A DNA stretch of 64,000 nt, from positions 4,079,605-4,143,604 of the forward strand of contig CM022673.1 of the NCBI GenBank assembly GCA_012295275.1, given 5' to 3'. This stretch comes from Chrysomallon squamiferum (taxonomy: Eukaryota; Mollusca; Gastropoda; Neomphalida; Peltospiridae). Below, in pieces: positions 27,110-37,858 of the stretch (position 1 is its first letter; every line of letters starts with the position of its first letter). The notes beneath the pieces were generated by a model. That model was not told the origin of the DNA and did no database searches. It saw nothing but the letters and a program-made list of their open reading frames with translations. The translations under genes were made by a program, and so were the position numbers.

Positions 27110-30100
27110 TAAACTGATAAATTTTGGTTACCTATTTAAAGACACAATTACACTGATAATACTAAAATTTGTTGTGGTATCATTTTAACCTAAATTTACC
27201 TTGTGTATTAAAGGATAATAAAACGTGTCTGGGTCCAGGAACCTGAGCTTGATGTCCAGTTCACCAACAGTCTTTACAGTAGAACATCTTTCACAGTTGA
27301 TATCAGGATCAATCCACAGTGGATTCTTAATAATGCACTCAGCAAAGTAGTATTCTGAAATTATTTAATAACAATTTACTTAAACAATGAAATTATTATG
27401 GGTTTTTCTTTTTTTTAAACTGATTATTCAGTCTATATAGAAATCAATCAATAAAAAAAAAAAAAAAAAAAAATATACATATGGGTCATTCCGTGTCAAA
27501 TCACCCAAAAAAAAAAGAAATTTAAACCCGACCGTCTTTATGAAACTTGGTATACTTGTTGACTGGGATCCCACAGTACCAAATCTGAAATGTTAGCTCA
27601 ATCAGACCAGTGGTGTGGGAGATACAGCCCACCGAATTTTGAGATTTTTGCCAAAAATGGGTGTGACCACCAACCTTAGAACCCTCATATCTCAGGAACT
27701 ACTGGGCCAATCTTCATAAAATTGGTATTGTTAGAAAGGCAAAATGACAAGGATACCAAATCTGCCATTTTTGTTTAGTTTGGAAAATACTGGAGTACCT
27801 TGACCTTTTGACCTTTGCTATGACCTTGAAATTGACCGTGTGGATTGTGTGATCTTGACATAACATTTATTGAAATGTAATCTCCCACATGTTAACTAAA
27901 ACATATAAAAGTTTCCTGGGTGTAATATTTTTTGTTTAGCCACAATATAGATTTAAAAAATGCACATACATGAAAATAACACCTTTTCAGCCATTAACAT
28001 CTGATTAACTAAAACCTGAATGATCAAATCTGGATGCTAGGAATCACCATCTCTCTTGATCATTGAGTAAGACATTGTAGGCCTACATGTATGCATAAAG
28101 TTCACATATAAAAGTTTCCTGGGTATAATATTTTTTGTTTAGCCATAATAGAGATTTAAAAAAATGCATACCTGCATGGATGATTGATACAATGCATTAC
28201 AATGTACATTTTCTCTGAGACTAAAAACTTATCTTTGGAGTTAAAACCCACCTGACATGTCTGAAGGAATGCCTGAAGGATATGAAAAGATGCCAAATGG
28301 CATGACATGTTCTACACAGTCAGGCTCAAAGGGTTAACAGGAAGTGATGCTTCAGACAGGTCAGGAACTCCTTTAGATTCCCTGGTGCAATCCCCATTGA
28401 GCACATGGCAATTAGAAGTTTAAGACAAAAAAGTTTCTTCATCTGCATTTCTTTGACAATCTGAAGCTTGCATGTATGCATAAAGTTCACATAAATTTGA
28501 GAGAACTAGGTGTTTCTGATGCTTAACCTTCTCACTATGTTTGTTTCAAATGCTCACTGTATCCTTCATTCCCAGACACATTTTACTGTTCTCATCACTT
28601 TCATAAAATTGGATTATTTCCTCCTTCAATTCATTGTCCTTTCAATGGTAAAGGGTGACAAAATCAAGATTTGCACACGCTCTGGGTAGGATTCAGAATT
28701 AACATGTCATTTTAATGTTACTGTAGCTGATGCTAGTTTTTTTCTGTCCTTTCATTCATTTACTGGAATGTGCTAGAGAATGGAGTTTGACAGGAGTTTC
28801 GCCTAAACTCGACAGAATAGAATTCAAATCAAAGTCCTTTTCTGGGGAAACAACAACCAGCGGTTTGTCTGGCAAGTTATCACCAAATTCTCCCATTGTA
28901 ATACCACCATCCTAAAGCCATCCTCTGCAGGACCTTTGATTTCTGAAGGGTAATCAGACAGTCACAGCACAACTTGTCTCCTGGCACTAGTGTCTTTGGA
29001 GGATTTACTAAGCATTTGTAAGTGCCCATGCTAACAATTCTTAAAGATCTAGTCGTGCTTGCTCAGGGTGGTGATTAAGGGGATCACAACAGTTTTTCTG
29101 CAATGTTGAAAATTTGATGAAAAGTTCTTGTTCGTGATACTCTTGATGTCCCGTGTTTTGATCCCACTTCAAAGAGTGAGGAGTTCGACTTCCTCAGTTT
29201 TCCATACACTTCGCAACAACTCCTTTTTGATATGATGGTGTTGATAACACACATTTTCAGGAGAGTTAAAGCTGCAGTTAGCCCTGGACGAAATAAGGAT
29301 TTTCAGTATTGGCCTGCACCTTCAATTCAATAGAACAAAGTCAGTGCTTTCCTAAATATTAAATTAAATCCTGAAACCCTTTCAGTAAAGTTAAGCAGGT
29401 CATAAAATGGCAGCAGAGTACATCTGTTATTGCCAAAGGCCCACAAGTCTTGGGCATTTATCTTCTCAAGTATAAATCACAGTTTATTAAGGTGAAGTAG
29501 ACCTTGTTCATACTCTGTGCCGAAGACTGGGTGTACAAATACATTATGCAGTACATCACTTGATGACGTTTGATTTCAGACTGGGTTGTACTGTTGTTGA
29601 CTGAAACCTTGTTCAAAGCCAATGGCAAGGCCCACATGACATGATAAAATTACTTATTAGGTTTTATGAAATAAAAATATTGTTTATATATCAACATCTG
29701 ACATTGTGTCCAACTTAAAAAGCTTCAGATTGTCAAAGAAATGCAGATGAAGAAACTTTTTTGTCTTAAACTTCTAATTGCCATGTGCTCAATGGGGATT
29801 GCACCAGGGAATCTAAAGGAGTTCCTGACCTGTCTGAAGCATCACTTCCTGTTAACCCTTTGAGCCTGACTGTGTAGAACATGTCATGCCATTTGGCATC
29901 TTTTCATATCCTTCAGGCATTCCTTCAGACATGTCAGGTGGGTTTTAACTCCAAAGATAAGTTTTTAGTCTCAGAGAAAATGTACATTGTAATGCATTGT
30001 ATCAATCATCCATGCAGGTATGCATTTTTTTAAATCTCTATTATGGCTAAACAAAAAATATTATACCCAGGAAACTTTTATATGTGAACTTTATGCATAC

Positions 30101-31212
30101 ATGTAGGCCTACAATGTCTTACTCAATGATCAAGAGAGATGGTGATTCCTAGCATCCAGATTTGATCATTCAGGTTTTAGTTAATCAGATGTTAATGGCT
30201 GAAAAGGTGTTATTTTCATGTATGTGCATTTTTTAAATCTATATTGTGGCTAAACAAAAAATATTACACCCAGGAAACTTTTATATGTTTTAGTTAACAT
30301 GTGGGAGATTAAATTTCAATAAAGGTCATCTCAAGATCACGTGATCCACACGGTCAATTTCAAGGTCATAGCAAAGGTCAAAAGGTCAAGGTACTCCAAT
30401 ATTTGGTATCCTTGTCATTTTGCCTTTCTAACAATACCAATTTTATGAAGATTGGCCCAGTAGTTCCTGAGATATGAGGGTTCTAAGGTTGGTGGTCACA
30501 CCCATTTTTGGCAAAAATCTCAAAATTCGGTGGGCCGTATCTCCCACACCACTGGTCTGATTGAGCTAACATTTCAGATTTGGTGCTGTGGGATCCCAGT
30601 CAACAAGTATACCAAGTTTCATAAAAATCTGAGACGGTCGGGTTTAAACCATTGGGTGAGTTGACACGGAATGACCCATATATATTTATTGTATATTGAT
30701 TTGAATTTATTTATTAATTATTACTTTGCATACATCATTTTAACTGAAATGTAGTTAACATATTACTTGATAAAATAATGTTAAATTATCCAATGGCAAC
30801 AAAGAACAATACGGCACATACCACTTACTTCCGGATTCAGCTTGTGTAAAGGAAGGCCGACAAGTCGTACCACTGACATAAGTTTGTGAATATGAGGCTG
30901 CACCAGCTTACGAAAATTATTATCATTGTTGGAAATGTAATAGCCAGCAAAACAAAATACAAATGCGAATGCAGTTAAAATAACAGCGTATTTTACGAGA
31001 CACCGCAAACAATTCCAAGACTTCCGCATTTTAAACCTAACCGCGATTTTGTCAGGAGATAGTTTTTCCGAGATGTCGATCTTCCTTTTTAAAGCGTTGT
31101 TAACACAGCGATTAATTTCTTCATCATTCATTCCCCAATCTTTTCCTTGTTTGCGAACCTCAGATGCATTCTGTTGTATATATAACAAGCATTCTTGAAT
31201 TTCTCTATCCAT
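24680..31212 (-). CDS. C6orf89: C6orf89 (bombesin receptor-activated protein)-like, copy B, six exons, 365 aa
   Basis: Coding exons (minus): 30822-31212, 27200-27354, 25856-26040, 25452-25593, 25109-25238, 24680-24774, totalling 1098 nt with consistent phases. At the end of exon 1 two donors overlap (GTAAGTGG and GTATGT). Only GTATGT, with the exon ending at 30822, keeps frame with exon 2. The N-terminal VRKQGKDWGMNDEEINRC (residues 19-36) matches the family motif. One membrane segment lies at about 72-93, with VVRLVGLPLHKL after it, like RLMSLPIAKK in vertebrates. Exon 2 carries EYYFAECIIKNPLW, equivalent to copy A. Exon 5 carries CEDRCPSFEVNVTERDI, and exon 6 the terminal TYSAELWDVSVLSNG stretch. 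Intron 1 (27355-30821) is almost filled by a foldback transposon. It shares intron positions with copy A but protein identity is modest, so the duplication is not recent. Confidence 0.88.
25820..25858 (-). repeat. 39-bp block at splice donor of copy B exon 3 (shared with copy A)
   Basis: Partner of 20688-20726, with a single mismatch. It spans CTG of the exon end, the donor and the start of the intron. See the finding on shared splice-donor blocks. Confidence 0.85.
27479..28469 (+). repeat. Foldback element, left inverted arm
   Basis: Pairs with 29720-30681 over nearly its whole length with scattered differences and small indels. For example, the A run after TCACCC at 27507 is missing from the right arm. 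An internal segment (CATGTATGCATAAAGTTCAC, from about 28087) recurs partly at about 28471 at the loop edge. Confidence 0.88.
28440..29130 (-). pseudogene. Frameshifted transposon ORF in the foldback loop
   Basis: On the minus strand the loop reads as protein-like segments in shifting frames. First comes NCCDPLNHHPEQARLDL, then RSLRIVSMGTYKC and PGDKLCCDCLITLQKSK, which form two cysteine clusters. Next is a segment with DKPLVVVSPEKDFDLNSIL, then EIIQFYESDENSKMCLG, and finally KHQKHLVLSNLCELYAYM at the edge of the left arm. The order (Cys-rich N terminus, FYE-D-D-NS motif, QK-LVLxNLxELY motif) is one I associate with uncharacterised transposon-encoded proteins of invertebrates. I cannot name the family. 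At least two frameshifts and stops make it non-functional. It has no relation to the host gene in whose intron it lies. Confidence 0.6.
29720..30681 (-). repeat. Foldback element, right inverted arm
   Basis: Inverted copy of 27479-28469, about 30 bp shorter overall. It begins AAGCTTCAGATTGTCAAAG at the loop and ends TTGACACGGAATGACCCATA at the outer edge. Confidence 0.88.
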
Positions 31213-31607
31213 TTTCTATTTGACATAAATCCAAGACCTTTGAGGTACTTATATTCAGAAGTCTGCTTAGCTTATTTCCTCCTTGGTAACTAGTGGCTCT
31301 CAAATATAGTATAACGTAGTCTAGTGATTGCTTTTAAAGTAAATAATACATGTAAAAAATATTTGAGAAAATAAGAGAATAAATCAAAAATATTTTTAAT
31401 TCAGTTTTCAATAGAACAATGATTCATGTTTTAAAAAAATTATGAAAAGAGACAATAATGACAAAACTAATCAGATTTCCTATTTTTGAAAAGTATTTAA
31501 AGTAGCTCAAACTTGAAACTGGGTTTTTATTTTTGTATTATTAATATTATTTTTATTTATTTATTTATATATTTACTTATTATTTATTAGTATCACTGTC
31601 CACAGTA

Positions 31608-31698
<91 letters not shown>

Positions 31699-31825
31699 CT
31701 AGTAATACTATTACTGAAATAACAACAATAACAGCAACAACAAATAACGGTGGATTGAAAGACTGAAAGAATTAACATCTTACAAGTGGTGATAATATTT
31801 TTATTTCTTTTTTGTAATTCAAATC

Positions 31826-31886
<61 letters not shown>

Positions 31887-32291
31887 TATTTATTATTTGC
31901 TTCATCTAATTCTTCAGACAACGGACTTCTAAAGCAAGTGCCTGAAAAGAAAGTGTTAAACGTTTTAATCGAATAATTTCTAAGTGCTGTCTGAAGAAAA
32001 AAAAAAAAAAAAAACCACTCATGTTTACATACGAGCATATGAACACTTTAATCAGCATACAGGCCAGCGGAATTGCAAGCTACTTGTATTAATTCTCTTA
32101 CAGTTATTTCAACCTTTATGTGGGTGCATGAGTGCTTGTATATGTGTGTGCATATCAGTGAGTATATGTATGAGCATATGTCCTTGTATGTGCGTAAATG
32201 TGTTCGTTTGTGTATGCGCGAGAGCTTCTGCAAGCGTGCGTTAATAAAAATATAAACAGCAAGTGGATATGTTTGAGAAGTGTAAAGGAAA

Positions 32292-32368
<77 letters not shown>

Positions 32369-32370
32369 GG
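31213..32370. other. Region upstream of copy B with GA tracts and a repeat fragment
   Basis: It contains the promoter side of copy B and a repeat fragment at about 31390-31510, which matches 54638-54730 in reverse complement. It also holds two (GA)n tracts (31612-31695, 32295-32365), an ATT tract (31831-31886) and an A run (31998-32014). No host exon was found; in particular no equivalent of exons 2-6 for the partial copy C lies here. Confidence 0.6.
31390..31510 (-). repeat. Fragment of the 54-58 kb dispersed repeat family
   Basis: The reverse complement shares GTTTGAGCTACTTTAA, CAAAAATAGGAAATCTGATT and TCTATTGAAAACTGAAT, in order, with 54640-54722. It diverges before the hairpin module that follows at 54742. 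Confidence 0.7.
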
Positions 32371-32700
32371 AAAGAGGAACATCAGCTTCAGTGTCACTGT
32401 CCAGCTTTATAAGTGCCAGTCCCACCAGACGATATCTCTCGCATTCAGCTGTTGTTACTGGAAGTGTGGACAGCACTCGCAGAACAATGTGGAGACTGGA
32501 GGAAAAGCTGTGGCTGAAACACTGCAAGGAGGCAGTAATTGTTGGCACAGTTACTTGCTCTATCTTTTCTGTTATCCACTTAACATGACATTCTGTTTGA
32601 AGTTCATTCAAATATTCTACAAGAATGAGCCCGTTATTTTTTAAAAGACTTAAATTCAGCAGTCAGGTAGTCCAAGACTGGCACCTGCAGAATGGCACTG
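32371..32700 (-). pseudogene. hAT-type transposase C-terminal relic
   Basis: In minus-strand order the segment has VPVLDYLTAEFKSFKK (about 32691-32640), then after a frame change NELQTECHVKWITEK and VLRVLSTLPVTTAECERY (about 32500-32440). The LxTLPVTTAECER block is the signature of the hAT dimerisation region, as in ZMYM/THAP-associated and P52rIPK-like transposases, and the upstream VLD-L block fits the same proteins. About 110 residues survive, without the DDE core and with a frameshift. It ends at a (GA)n tract. It lies between copies B and C of the C6orf89-like array. Confidence 0.7.
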
Positions 32701-33046
32701 CGATGCTCTGTCTATAGCATTCTTCAGACGTATTTGCTGATTGGTTCTGTTTTGCGGTGTAGCGTAATGAATCTTGCGTTCAAGATATCAGGGGAAGCTA
32801 TTCCGCCAAAGAATATTTTAACCCGAACGTATTAGAACGAACAGCCCCTCTGTCTTTTTGTGCATTCATAGCGATTTCATTAGGAAATAAAACAATCATT
32901 TTCCCGGTAACATTAGGGGTTAGGGTAAACAGGAGTCCTAGAAAATGAATTAGGGGACGAGAGGATACATACTGTTTTATTTTTATTTTTATTTTTTGTT
33001 TGTTCTATAGCGGGGAAATGCGACCCCCCCCATAATTCGCGGTTAC

Positions 33047-33391
33047 CTGTTAAGCAGCTGAACTTGTGCAAGAATGAAGTCATCAGACGTAATCTGTGCA
33101 TGATGCAGTATTGCAAATGTTCTTTCATCCAGGTCGATATTCCATTCTCTGTTAAAACTACACCACCAACAGCCAGTATTCCCAGGAGAAGAAGAACAAG
33201 TCCTATATTCTGTGAGAATGTCTCGTGTTTTTGTGTCACTTTCTTTTGACAGAGGGGTCTGAAGAGAAAGAACTATAACAAGAACTAAATTTACAATATC
33301 AATAACATTAACGAATTCAAGAGTGTGAAATGCGCAGTGCACTAATTCCTATTTTAAGGCCATCCAATTACTACTACTACTACTACTACTA

Positions 33392-33426
<35 letters not shown>

Positions 33427-33782
33427 GTTATTATTATTATTATTATTATTATGATTATTATTATTATTATTATTATTATAATACGATGTAAAAACAGCAA
33501 CAACAGTATTCAGAGCTTATATCAAAATATGTAAACCATATCTTAAAAATTATAAATTAACTGAATTAAAATGAAGGATAACAGAAGATAAAAACAAATC
33601 AAGTGTAAGAGAAATGTCAGAACAGTCCTATAAAACAAATATTACTATTACTCTGATAGTGACAGCTCGGCGCAGTTATCAATAGTGGAATCATCTAAAC
33701 TCCATCTTTTTCCAAGCAGACGAAGTTCGGTAACATTTTCCTCCAACATCAAAAGACGCTCTTGCTTTGCTTTTGATGTCAT
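33047..33782 (-). pseudogene. C6orf89: C6orf89-like copy C: N-terminal exons only
   Basis: Two exons (33652-33782 and 33047-33258) join in phase 2 into 114 codons plus one base. The product has the family N-terminal motif (ELRLLGKRWSLDDSTIDNC, residues 19-37), a membrane segment (about 61-80), and ends FSCLTG, equivalent to LDFSG of copy A just before the phase-1 junction. Unlike copies A and B there is an intron between the N-terminal motif and the membrane segment. No equivalents of exons 2-6 follow before copy B, only a hAT relic and repeats. So it is either a truncated copy or an alternative 5' exon pair: its phase-1 donor (GTAACC) could splice in frame to 27354 or to copy B exons further on. 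There is no internal stop. Confidence 0.65.
33364..33481. repeat. Compound ACT / ATT microsatellite
   Basis: (ACT)n with two interruptions to about 33426, changing directly to (ATT)n up to about 33481. A similar ACT tract lies at 47722-47815. Confidence 0.9.
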
Positions 33783-34787
33783 GCTTTTTGTTGTAATTAA
33801 TACAAGAAGCGAACCATTACTAATATTTTTCCTGGATATAATGATTAATTTATATAAAAGAGAAAATAATGTAAAGTTATAAAAGCTATATTTAGCAGTC
33901 GACTGTTATCGATCGACCTTCATGATACCAGGTTGTAGAAAAGATGAGAAGCATCTGCCGCCACAATCATCTGTCAACCGGATCCTAAGAGAAACACAGC
34001 TTGAATAAACGATATGTATGTATGACACTGTTACGATCACTTCAAAGTTATTTCTGTTTAATAATGAATAACATTAAATTTAGTTATCAGAGAGAGATAG
34101 AAAAAAAAATTATAAAAAAAAAACAAAATTAAAAATTATTAATAATATTAATAAAATGTAATGAAAAACATTTTAGTATATAATCCGAAACCGTCCCCTC
34201 CATCTGTTGTTCAAACGAAATATGAACCCAGGCACTTAGAAAAGTCATTTATTTACGCATAAAATTAAAATATTACACACACACACACACAAAGATACAC
34301 CCTTTTAGCTTTTATTTTAGTTTGTACCAGGTTTTAATAACACTACAAAATAAAAAAAAAAAAAAAAAACGATCGGACAGTTAACGAAGGATCGCAAAGT
34401 CGTTGATATAATTATGTTTTTCTGTTTATGGGAAGGGTGGATGTGTGATGTGTATGATTGTATTTTGTTAATAATTTATCCCCATCATTATCATCATCAT
34501 CATCATCATCATCATCATCTCTCTCTCTCTCTCACGAAATAAAGAAAGACAAAACTTTATTTGAAATAGAGGTACATGGCAACGGTTATAGAGCTAAACA
34601 AACAGGGGAGATAATTCCAATGTCTTCCTTAACTAAAAGAAATTTTGACATTTATTTCCCTTGTTAACAACGGGGGAACTTTTTTTTTTCCTGTTTGTGT
34701 TCACACGAATGTAACTTATTCATTTATTGAATTATTTTAATTTTCATAATTATGAACTAATGATATAAAAAACGAGGACAACAAGAA

Positions 34788-34819
<32 letters not shown>

Positions 34820-35154
34820 ACATGGCTTATAAAGAATATTTAGCTGACACGACTGCATAGCATTAAAACGTATGACGTGGTTTATAATGCTTTACAGTCA
34901 ATTATTTAGACATTGAGGAATAACTGACTTAATTACTATTATTATTTTCTTTTTTAACTTGATTGTTTCTTTTTCTTCTCTCTTTCTCTGTCTGTATAAG
35001 AGCATAAGTGTATACTTCTCGTGTTTATTGCAATGTCACATACTGAGATGATAAATTATAATTAAACAATTGCTTGCCATAAATTACTTTTCATTATCTT
35101 CAAAAACACATAGCATTTTAAACGAAGTTTTTTTTTACACTATCATTAACTCTC

Positions 35155-35211
<57 letters not shown>

Positions 35212-35330
35212 GCATTCAACCCAGATACAAAATGTGGTGTAAGGTTTATATTATTTTTTTTCAAACTTTAATCCACTTTTCATAGTAGTTAGGCGGACGC
35301 ATTTTATATATATATATTTATTTTCTTTCT

Positions 35331-35364
<34 letters not shown>

Positions 35365-35639
35365 TATTAAAACTACCATTTCATTTACCGTTGATCGCAC
35401 TTAACAGGTGCCCGATGGCGCCCCCTACCAAGGAACTATTGTAAAACGCAGTGCTTATTATCCGATAAACTAATTATAAATCTGATCATTCTAAAATTTC
35501 GAAAATGGAACTTTTATACAAATGTTGATAAATAATAAAGATTACAACACAAATTACATACCCATACTGATTACATGTTTCACAGTAAGATTTATATTAT
35601 TTTCAATATGTATCCTTTACTTTATCCTGTTTTAGCCTA
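33783..35639. other. Spacer between copy C and the CXXC gene
   Basis: It holds a small CpG-richer patch (33900-33985), perhaps the copy C promoter. It also holds CA (34275-34292), ATC and CT (34485-34533), ATAC (34789-34816) and ATT (35157-35209) tracts and T runs (35333-35361). A short inverted motif pair lies at 34600-34670. No exon is visible. Confidence 0.55.
35157..35209. repeat. (ATT)n microsatellite
   Basis: About 17 uninterrupted units, one of the longest ATT arrays in the window (compare 31831-31886). Confidence 0.95.
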
Positions 35640-35726
35640 ATAAACAAACATGGCGGACAGTACTAAAAAGAACATCGACTGAAGCGAAAACATGACAGTT
35701 ACGGCATACATGGCTCTTATTTCCAG
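35640..35726 (+). other. Candidate non-coding first exon of the CXXC gene
   Basis: An ATGGCGGAC-containing CpG patch ends in CCAG|GTAAAGTAAG (intron from 35727), a good donor. Its ATGs open short reading frames: ten codons from 35650, and one running to the donor that meets TGA three bases into the acceptor exon at 44072. It would therefore be untranslated with upstream ORFs. The intron to 44071 would be about 8.3 kb. The linkage is inferred from position, strand and splice sites. Confidence 0.45.
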
Positions 35727-35799
35727 GTAAAGTAAGCATTGTTGTATACATAACTAATTATAGCAGAAAGACAGATCTAAGATACGTGCTCAGTGAAAA

Positions 35800-36260
35800 A
35801 GAGGTTCGCGTGTTCGGTACCCGCGATCGTGCTTCAATAAGTTATTTGATACGGGATCGTGAATCACTCGCGCTACATAACCTCGGAGGCATACAATAAC
35901 GGCGAAATGCGTGACTGATATACAACAATGTTAAACGTGTGTGTGTGTGATTGCGATGCAGTTTGAACGTTTATTATTTATTCATAGCTTTGAATCGTAG
36001 GATTCACGCTGGTATGATTACATGGGGAAAAAAAATATAAACACGATGGATCTACGGAAACGATGAACGATTTTTTCGCTTGACTGCGCCCTGACCCAGC
36101 GGTTGAGCGAACGGCGCTCATTATCGTCAGACAGACGAATCAGATTACCGCAGCACGAAGCTTTTGTCAAACAGCGAACGGTGGATGAGTTATTTTTAGC
36201 GCCTATGCACGAGATACTGCTGCTGTACTGACCTTGATGTTATACGACGGAAGTAAATGA
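35800..36260 (+). promoter_or_regulatory. CpG-rich patch downstream of the candidate first exon
   Basis: It contains runs such as CCCGCGATCG, CACTCGCGC and AGCGAACGGCG, and is strikingly CpG-dense against flanks that are nearly free of CG. It is a likely CpG-island-like promoter or intronic enhancer. The most probable target is the CXXC gene. Confidence 0.45.
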
Positions 36261-37798
36261 CGAAATTAATTTGGAATGCTGTTATGAAATAAATTGTTAA
36301 GAATCATCCTGTAACATATACGGGAAGAAAAACGGAATTGTAAGATTTGGGGAACATCTCTAAACGTACACCTCTTTTCTCAGTTTCTGTCATTGCAGCA
36401 ATATTGGTTTTGATGACATTCTTCTCGGTTGATGTCATTTAAAAAATGTGTGTAAAAATGCTTTTGATATGTCACTTATGTGTATGTGTGTATTCTTTTA
36501 CCTGAATTAAATTTGAAATTACATTTGTGTGCTTAATGTACAAATGACCACATTCTCATACTATGTAATTTTAATCAAAACAGTTAATATATTTACATAC
36601 ATTACTGAGAAAGAAGTATACGTTTTGCAGTTAAGTTATGGATGAAAGTAAAAAAAGAATGTGTGTACTGTTTAAAGAAACAAATCACAGAGAAAGCACA
36701 GTGTTTTATTTGGATAGAAAACGTTAAATGTGATTTTAAGTTTTAGCATTTGACAGTAAGTTGCTGGATGGAATAATTATTTATAAAATGTGTCAAAAAT
36801 GTATAATACAATAAATAATTTTTTTTTTTTACTGATTCTAATTAATTAATTATTAACTGTAAAATGAAATGTTTAATAGCATAATATTTGTGAAATTGGT
36901 AATTTTTATGTAGATGAGCATACGTAGAACATTAGAAATGGTTGCAGGGTTGTATGTAAAATCTATACTCATTTACCATGCAAAATTATTTTATTTAAAC
37001 TCAACATTAATGTATTTATTTTATTATTACTTCTCTTAAGCCGTAATATTTAATTTATTCATTTGGTTATCAGTCAAAAATCATGAAAAAGCAAGAGCTT
37101 ATTTACAGTCATAATTATTATAAAATTGATTTTTCAAATCAACTGTGAAAACACTTACTTAGGTTTAATATATCATGTCTTCCTGTGCAACAGGTGTGGG
37201 TAAGCATTTGTAGTGGTTAACATTAAAAAAAATAAAAAAATTATAATAATAAAAAAATAAATGAATAACTGAATGAATGAATGAAACAAGTGTAGATATA
37301 AGTTTAGAATTACATTTCTTTTTTCATTTCACACTTCATGTTTGTTGAATTTGAAGCATTATTGCAAGAGAACTGTCTTTTATTTTTTTAAATTATTATT
37401 ATTATTATTATTATCATTATTATTATATTCTTAATGTCACTGTTATTATTATTATTATTATTATTATTATATCATTGTTATTTTTCTTACTATTTTTTAT
37501 AATGTTATCCAGCTTACAGACAGAATTTTATTATATACATCTAATATTTTTAATTTTTTTTAGTACTGTAGCATTGTTGGACAGTAATGAAATGAAATAT
37601 GATTTATATTTATATTTTCTCTTTCTTTTCTTTTTTCTTTTTTGGTGTCATAAGCTACATAGGCCATAAGTTTTCCTGTATAGAAATAATAACATAATTA
37701 TTCAAATATTGTTTCACAGGATTATAACAAAAGTGAAAAATGCTATGGATGTTTTAGAAAATCACACTACATATAAAAAAAAATGTCTATTTGTGCTG

Positions 37799-37858
<60 letters not shown>

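Larger units (their letters stand above)
27479..30681. mobile_element. Foldback DNA transposon with arms of about 1 kb, in intron 1 of copy B
   Basis: The outer ends are ATATGGGTCATTCCGTGTCA and its complement. The left arm runs about 27479-28469 and the right arm about 29720-30681, near-identical inverted copies. The loop of about 1.25 kb carries a decayed minus-strand ORF. Immediate flanks are AT-rich (TACAT on the left, ATATT on the right), so the target duplication is ambiguous; TA or none is possible. The arms are far longer than the termini of ordinary cut-and-paste elements, and the last codons of the ORF run into the left arm, so the arm probably arose by inverted duplication of part of an autonomous element. 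I do not assign a superfamily. Confidence 0.88.

Noticed and set aside
32391-32588. Plus-strand 65-codon frame
   Set aside because: Antisense shadow of the hAT relic, which has the recognisable motif on the minus strand.
33685-33882. Plus-strand 65-codon frame
   Set aside because: Antisense of copy C exon 1, which carries the family motif on the minus strand.
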